Position numbers and translations under genes: made by a program
NCBI RefSeq assembly: GCF_000764305.2
Contig: NW_025939107.1
Location: 1 to 64,000 of the forward strand
DNA: 64,000 nucleotides
Origin: Hyalella azteca
Lineage: Eukaryota > Arthropoda > Malacostraca > Amphipoda > Hyalellidae
Reading direction: 5' to 3'
Shown: in pieces, positions 58,001-64,000 of the stretch
Position numbering within the stretch: position 1 is the first letter of the stretch
Layout: the number at the start of each line of letters is the position of its first letter
Notes under the pieces: generated by a model
What the model was told of the DNA's origin: nothing
Databases searched by the model: none
What the model saw: the letters and a program-made list of their open reading frames with translations, nothing else

Positions 58001-59473
58001 CCCATAATGGACGAGAGGTCTCAAGTGGCGAGCTAGCGAAGCTGGCAAGAAAAGAGTCGACGTTAACAACTCAAGGAGGCTAAGTTAATTGAGGGATAGG
58101 AGAAATGCTACATAAGCGAAGACACTTGTACAAGAGGTCAGATACAAGTCAGATGTCATTTTCTTCCTCCACTAATTCGCTAGAATTAATGCTTCAGAAC
58201 ATAATATGATCTATTTGTGTCTTTTTCAGTTAGAATTGACACTGACAACTGTGGAGTTTGACCGTTATGAAGTAGTATATTTGAGTTAACCATGTAATCG
58301 TTTTCTGATACAATGAGTTTCCTTGTAGTGTTCAGTAGTCTGGATATGTTCCCAATTCCATTTACAAATAATTACTTGGATCTGGATGTTAATATGTTAT
58401 TCCATTATTTAACCCATAACTGTCATAATGACGGTGGGGTTGGAAGGAAGTAGTTATGAGAGCCTGTAGCGTCTTAGTGAGGATACCGACAGATGTAAAT
58501 AGGTGATTATTAAGAGTGGAGGAAACCTATATTTAGTAATAACGGATAATAAATACTCTGAATATGTGGCAATGGATGGACGATTCATTCAACGATTGTT
58601 GAAGATATCAACAATAGTTTTCGAGTAGTTTTTGCAGAACGGTTCAGAGAGTCAACATACATATTCATATCATTGCCTCTAGGAGCGTGAAATTGAAATC
58701 TTCCAATATATTACATACAGACATTTGTTAAAAGATTTATCATGGAATACATTGTGAGTTTAGTTTTGTTTGAGAATTGTTTGCATTAAATATGAGCTTC
58801 TAAAATTGTTGGATCATAACGATCCGATTGATCATTATGATTCTCGAGGCATCATGCTAACAGGCTTTCAATTTATATCTACGTATTAAGCATTGGAAAC
58901 TTATCACGAGAGATAGAATTCACTCAAAACTGGCACGGCATCTACGTATGGATTTTTAAAGTCTAATTTGTGCGTTCCGGATGTGTCCGGCCGGATATTC
59001 ATCACACAACATTCAAATTATGGACGTTGGTTTTTGAACTCTGAGTCCTAATTAGGTATATAAGCGATGATTGTTTTTAAAGCATGTGGACAGTCGGTCA
59101 ATTTACATGCAGTTCTGTTGTCAGAGTAATGATTTACATGGAACGATAGAAGGAAAATATATATGAAAATGTTGATGTCGTATAAGTATAATACTGATTT
59201 GCAAAAGCAACACAACTTTCTGAGCACAGGATTAAACAACAGGTTGAAATTTTTGAACGAATATTGTAACTGCAGGCACTACCTGCTGAACTTACTGCTG
59301 TGATAGGAAGCTTGACAGCTTTATTTCGTTTTCAATTAAAACGCATAAAAGAAATTTTTAAGCAGCCGAACAGCTCATAAGTCCTTCATACCTGAACGGA
59401 TCTGCTTGAAATTTTGAATCTAAAAACTACACCAGCGAAGCGGAAGGTCTAAATTATTTAAAATTTTCTCAAA
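58001..59473 (+). repeat. Array unit, forward, shortened
   Basis: Goes from the AATGGACGAGAGGTCTC module through the AACGATTGTTGAAG element (58589) and GTCCGGCCGGATATTCA to TGAACTTACTGCTG, then jumps to the CGGATCTGCTTGAA end, so about 1 kb seen in neighbours is missing. Confidence 0.75.
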
Positions 59474-60905
59474 TCAATAATCACCCACAATGGACGGGAA
59501 GCCTCAAGTGGCGGGCTAGCGAAGCTGGTAAGAAAAGAGTCAACGTTAACATAACAGCTCAAAGAGACCAAATGACAATTGAGGGATATTAGAAATGCAA
59601 CAGCTACGAAGACACTCATACAAGAGGTCAGGTACAAGTCAGGTGCCAATTTCTTCACTAATTTACTAGAATTAATGCTTCAGAACATAATATGATCTAT
59701 TTGTGTCTGTTTCACTTAGTATTGATACTGCCGACTAGCTATGGAGTTTGAACGCGGTGAGGTAGTCTAGTTTAGTTTGCGATACAAATGTTTTCTGATA
59801 CGTTAGGTTTTTTTGTGGTGTTCAGTGGTCTGTTATATGTATCATATGTTGCAAAACTTTCGGTGTTCCTCCCTGCGCGTAACTTTTTTATTTTTGTACC
59901 CTAATTCGTCAATCAGACGGCAATAGAGATGAGAGATAGTTAAAGCTAGGAGTTAATAACGTCACAGCATGGACCATGACGGGTGGTAATAGGTAGTAAT
60001 AAAGAGTGGAGGAAACTCACATTGATTTAATTATTAGAAATGCTGATAATAAACTTGTTTTCTCTCTCAGTGTACCTAAACTCACTTGCGGCTCTGAATA
60101 TGCTGCATGAATGGTCGATTCATTCAACGATTGTTGAATATATCAGCAATCGTTTTCGAATAGTTTCTACAGAACTGTTCAAAGAGTCAACATACTTTTT
60201 TATATCATATCAATGCCTCTAGAAGCGTGAAATTAAAATCTTCTTACAAACAGACATTTATTATAATATTTAGCAAGTTGTACACAGCAATCATCGTTAA
60301 TTTAGTGTTGTTTGAAAATTGTTTGCCTCAAATATAAGCGTTTTGAATTGTTAGATCTTATCGTTTCAAATGATCATTATGGTTCTCGAGACATCATGCT
60401 AAAATAGGCGTTCATTCCATATTTAAGTATTAGGCTATGAAATTTTATCACCAAATCTGGATATCACTCATAGCTGGCACGACAACTAAATATGGGTTTT
60501 CTATGGCTAACTTGCATTTATATGCGTCCGGCCGGATGTTCATCTCACAACATTCAAATTATGGAAGTTATTTTTTGTACTCTGAGTCCTAATTAGGTAT
60601 ATGAGCGATAATTGTTTTTAATGCATGAGGCAAGTCGGTCAATTTACATGCAGTTCTGTCGTCAGAGTAATGATTTACATGGAATGAAAGAAGGAAGAAA
60701 TAAATGACAATGTTGATGTCGTTTAAGTATAATACTGATTTACAAAAGCAACATAACTTTCTGAGCCCTTGATTCAACAACAGGTACGAAATTTTTAACT
60801 GCGGGCACTACCAAACTTCACCTACTGAGCTCACATGCATCATGTCGGCAATTCAGTTTTAATGCTACACCGCGTTCTTATTCAACAATATGGCCGGCAA
60901 GTTAG

Positions 60906-60941
60906 GTGCCAATTTCTCACTAAGTCGTGAGAAATTGGCAC
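60906..60941. repeat. 36-nt hairpin in array unit, second copy
   Basis: Identical arms and loop to 56746, preceded by the same GGCCGGCAAGTTAG context, showing the two units share this junction by duplication. Confidence 0.85.
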
Positions 60942-61661
60942 TCATTCACATGGTGCTTATATCTATGAAAATTTAGCTGCTACTAATTTTTTCCCCGAAA
61001 TATCTGGGAGAAAAAAAATACATTTTCATGTAGTCAACTGAACCATTATTTGTGATAAATTTTCTTCATTATCTATGTTCTATGTTAATTACGACTATGT
61101 TAATTTTAATTTATATGTTAATTGTTTCCTTATGAGACGCTATTTTTAAGAATGATGTGAGACGAAATGTTCTCAGAGAAAGTCTATTGAGATGAAATGT
61201 TTTCATTNAATGTCGGCGCCATCTCGTTCGAATGTTAATTTTATACATGATAGAAAAGATTAAATTTCGGAGGCTGAAAAGCCTGTGAAACTTAGCGAAA
61301 ATGTTGAATGATTGCATCATGTGCGTGTGCTACTGTGCCGGTTGCAGCTCAGCCACAGCAAATTTTAAAATTAAATGAATCCTGATCTCGAAATTGACAT
61401 TTTTACATAGAATCTCATTCAATTAGTTTTTATAAAGGATGTGGGTCTAAAAAACGGTTGCGTCATTAACTATATTGTTAAAAAATTTTGGAAATTCTGT
61501 TTCTGGAAATTTCTATTCTCATCTAAGATCCATTCACATTTGAAGTTATATGTGCGTCATGTATATTGATTTTAACATTCATTTCCCAGTCAAGTCGATA
61601 TGAACTTCAATAACTGTAAGCCTCATGAGAGCTGAACTCTTAGTTATGGAATCGACACTTC

Positions 61662-61792
61662 GGATCCGACTTCGGGTTCAAAAGGCTGGACCCCTTGTGG
61701 AATCAAGTCACGAAAAGTACAAGAATCGGCAACATGCCATGGGCATATTTCTTCAATGCCGACACTTCTATTCTATTTTATTCTCTAACTCG
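61662..61792 (+). mobile_element. Short LINE/SINE 3' tail insertion
   Basis: Interrupts the unit motif CGACACTTC|TCCAAACTCG. It contains CACGAAAAGTACAAGAATCG and a stem (GGCAACATGCCATGGGC) like the tail at 47040-47100, and ends in a (TTCTA)-type simple tail. Confidence 0.65.
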
Positions 61793-62103
61793 CTTGCCAA
61801 CTCGTCTGCGGCGTGAAACGCAAAACTTAACTTTTCGCTGAACCGAACTACTCAATAGTACTTCAAAATTGAACGGATATGCTTGACATTTGCAATTTAG
61901 TTATATAATATCATAGCCCTACGAAAGCAACAATTTCAGATTTTTGCATTATTTCGTTTTCAATTCAAACGAATAAACGCAATGTTTAGGCATCCGAACA
62001 ATTCATAAGTCCTTCAAACCTGAACGGATCTGCTTGAAATTTGGAATATGAGAATAACACCAATGAAGCAGAAGGCCTAAATAATTGTAATTTTCTCAAA
62101 CCA

Positions 62104-62735
62104 TTGATCACCCACAATGGACGGGAGGTCTCAGGTGGCGGGCTAGCGAGCTGGTAAGAAAAGAGTCGACGTTAACAACTCAGGAGGCTAAGTGATAATT
62201 GAGGAATAGGAGAAATGCCACAACAACGAAGACACTCGTACAAGAGGTCAGGTACAAATCAGGTGTCATTTTCTTTCTCCTCTAATTCGCTAGAATTAAT
62301 GCTTCAGACCATAATATGATCTATTTGTGTCTGTTTCAGTTACGTAGTATTGATACTGACAACTGTGAAGTTTGACCGTTATGAAGTAGTATATTTTAGT
62401 TTAGCATGTAATCGTTTTCTGATACAATGAGTTTTCTTGTAGTGTTCAGTAGTATGGGATATGTCTCTAAGTTTATTCGCACTGAGTGGCATTTCGATGC
62501 TAATAGTTTGGAGCTGTATTATTTTTGAACCCTTAACTGTCAAATTGACGGTAGGGTTGGAAGGAGGTAGTCGTCAGAACCTGTGGCGTCTTAGTGTGAA
62601 TAGCGACGTATGCAAATAGATAATTATTAAAAGAGTGGAGGGAACCTATATAAAGTAATAAAAGTACTGAATATAAATACTCTGAATATGTTGCAATGAA
62701 TGGGCGATTCATTCAACGATTGTTGAAGATATTTT
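62104..62735 (+). repeat. Last array unit, truncated
   Basis: Starts with CACCCACAATGGACGGG and runs to the AACGATTGTTGAAG element at 62717, after which homology stops abruptly. Confidence 0.75.
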
Positions 62736-64000
62736 AGCTGCGCTATACGTCCGTCTTTTGGTTGTCCAGGTTCACGCTGGCAACAAGTAGGATGCGTTGC
62801 ATTCGCCCTGTCTCTTTTTAATGATCAGCGCGGGGTGGTGACTGCAACCTCGTGTCGCGTGAATCTTTGGCAATTATTCCGTAATTTTTTTAAGATTCAA
62901 TACCAAAAATTGTTCCTATTGTTATTAGAATACAGCAGAGGTGACATTCATGATCTCTTTGAGTGGCGGGTAAGCTTATGCATCTTGTGAATATATGGTA
63001 CACGACCTAACTATTAACTTGGTTTAAAGTTCTACACTGTTTATTTACACATTTCTAACGTGTGGAGATGCACAGGATAAATACTGGCAAACATCCGCCG
63101 ATCGATTGTAATTTTGTGGAATAGCTTAGTTTGACTATAATATTAATTAAACCTATTTTGTGTGTATTTGATGGATATTCCAGGTGGACGTGGGCACCAG
63201 ATTTACCTTCGAGCTCGAGGTTCAGAGCCCTTCGAGTAAAGCTCCTTCATTGAAATTCCCTCGGTAATAGAATATTTGAAGCGAATTAACTTCACCTGGG
63301 GACGAACCCTATATTCGTGTGATCTGGAAGTTCTCGCTTGCCGCGATTTGACGTGCAGACCAATTTGTCAACTGTGGTATTGGTCTTCATAACGCAAATG
63401 GTTATCCCTGCTTTTCGTGTAATCAATTTTGCTATGGGTCATCCGTGCGTTTATGTATTGAGTTAGGTCTCCGGTATGAATGGCTTTTTTTGTGTGCACC
63501 TGTTAGCATGTCTTGTCTATAGGGACTAATATGGTGCTCGAGGCAAGCTAATTCCAAATCGAATGGTGTTTGTCTCATTGATGTAGCTTCAAAACTCTAG
63601 GAGGAGATAGGTTTGCAGTGACAATAAGTTAACTTTTCAGTAGGGCCTGACAAAGTCACGCGCGCCTCGAAAAAGACATTCAAGGGTGCAAGGTTGCAAG
63701 ACTACACGATATTGGAGCTCAATTTCTATCAAGGATGGTGCGAACGACGGCACGAGAACCATCTCATATGACTGCACGCGGATAACTGAAGCACAGCGTG
63801 TTCAGACTAGCTATTTAAGTGTGCTACCGGTAATTTAGGCCTATATTAAATGTTAAGGAACTCCACCACCCCTAACCCTTTCGCAATCTGTCGTGAACGC
63901 ATAAATCAACGTACAGAGATGGTTTTGGTACCGTTAGATGCGTCAGAATGTAAGCTTTAAGATGAGTATAAAAACCGAAAAAGTCAAAATTTTCGATTTT
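62736..64000. other. Sequence outside the array, mostly unassigned
   Basis: Higher GC than the array and without matches to the rest of the window. Only a candidate short exon (63184) is noted. No other feature is supported. Confidence 0.5.
63184..63267 (+). other. Candidate short terminal exon
   Basis: A good acceptor (GATATTCCAG) precedes 27 GC-richer codons (VDVGTRFTFELEVQSPSS and on) ending in TAA. It lies outside the repeat array. No homologue is recognised and nothing else of the gene is visible, so confidence is low. Confidence 0.22.

Larger units (their letters stand above)
59474..62103 (+). repeat. Array unit, forward, near full length
   Basis: About 2.6 kb from one AATGGACGGG module to the next, with all landmarks in order (AACGATTGTTGAAT 60117, GGCCGGATGTTC 60530, hairpin 60906, ATTCTCATCTAAGATCC 61515). 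Contains one undetermined base (N, 61207) and a short retroelement insert at 61662. Confidence 0.78.

Noticed and set aside
61207..61207. Single N base
   Set aside because: Assembly ambiguity, not biology; the minus-strand ORF through it (61111-61320) is unsupported.

Overview
The window reads as nuclear DNA of an invertebrate animal, most likely an arthropod and possibly a crustacean. It is AT-rich, has no long intact ORFs and no operon logic. Coding signal comes as short GC-richer exons with GT/AG borders. The rest is duplicated sequence and transposon debris (hAT, Tc1/mariner, MITEs, non-LTR fragments, a SINE, a solo LTR). The arthropod call is inference; no marker gene fixes it. I see no tRNA or rRNA gene, CRISPR array or prokaryotic feature.

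Left and middle (1-41 kb): a block-duplicated locus. Sequence of about 11-12 kb recurs in partial copies: roughly 8.9-14.9 kb with 20.6-27.0 kb, 2.8-9 kb with 31-35.5 kb, and 1-0.84 kb with 39.1-39.95 kb. Its best-supported content is a pair of paralogous four-exon genes (10339-13774 and 22012-24778). Each encodes a small, probably secreted protein of about 260 residues: a weak leader, a cysteine-rich PAN/apple-like module and a C-terminal F5/8 type C (discoidin/F-type-lectin-like) domain. The second copy has clean splice borders and phases. The first has altered borders between exons 2 and 3, where a MITE end abuts the exon. Other recurring exon-like pieces are a signal-peptide first exon with a donor (three copies, 28.0, 37.2 and 40.3 kb), a 74-residue terminal exon (two copies, 35.7 and 37.7 kb) and a GC-rich exon-like block (6.65 and 33.3 kb). 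I could not assign these three to a family or join them to the PAN genes. One block of about 1,033 bp (19645 and 34516) looks identical in both places and has minisatellites at its junctions.

Middle right (41-45.8 kb): mostly featureless AT-rich DNA, with one candidate exon (43.25 kb) and a 3' fragment of a reverse transcriptase on the minus strand (44.4-45.3 kb).

Right (45.8-62.7 kb): a long-period repeat array. A complex unit recurs several times in direct orientation and at least once inverted. Because several copies exist, the intact copies act as empty sites for insertions in the others. On that basis I can delimit a 424-bp solo LTR (5-bp target duplication), a 2.0-kb hAT-like element (8-bp duplication ATAGGAAC) with a nested hAT MITE (8-bp duplication), a second hAT MITE, and three truncated retroelement pieces. 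One of these pieces shares its 3' tail with a tRNA-derived SINE at 31.6 kb. The last 1.3 kb is outside the array and largely unannotated.
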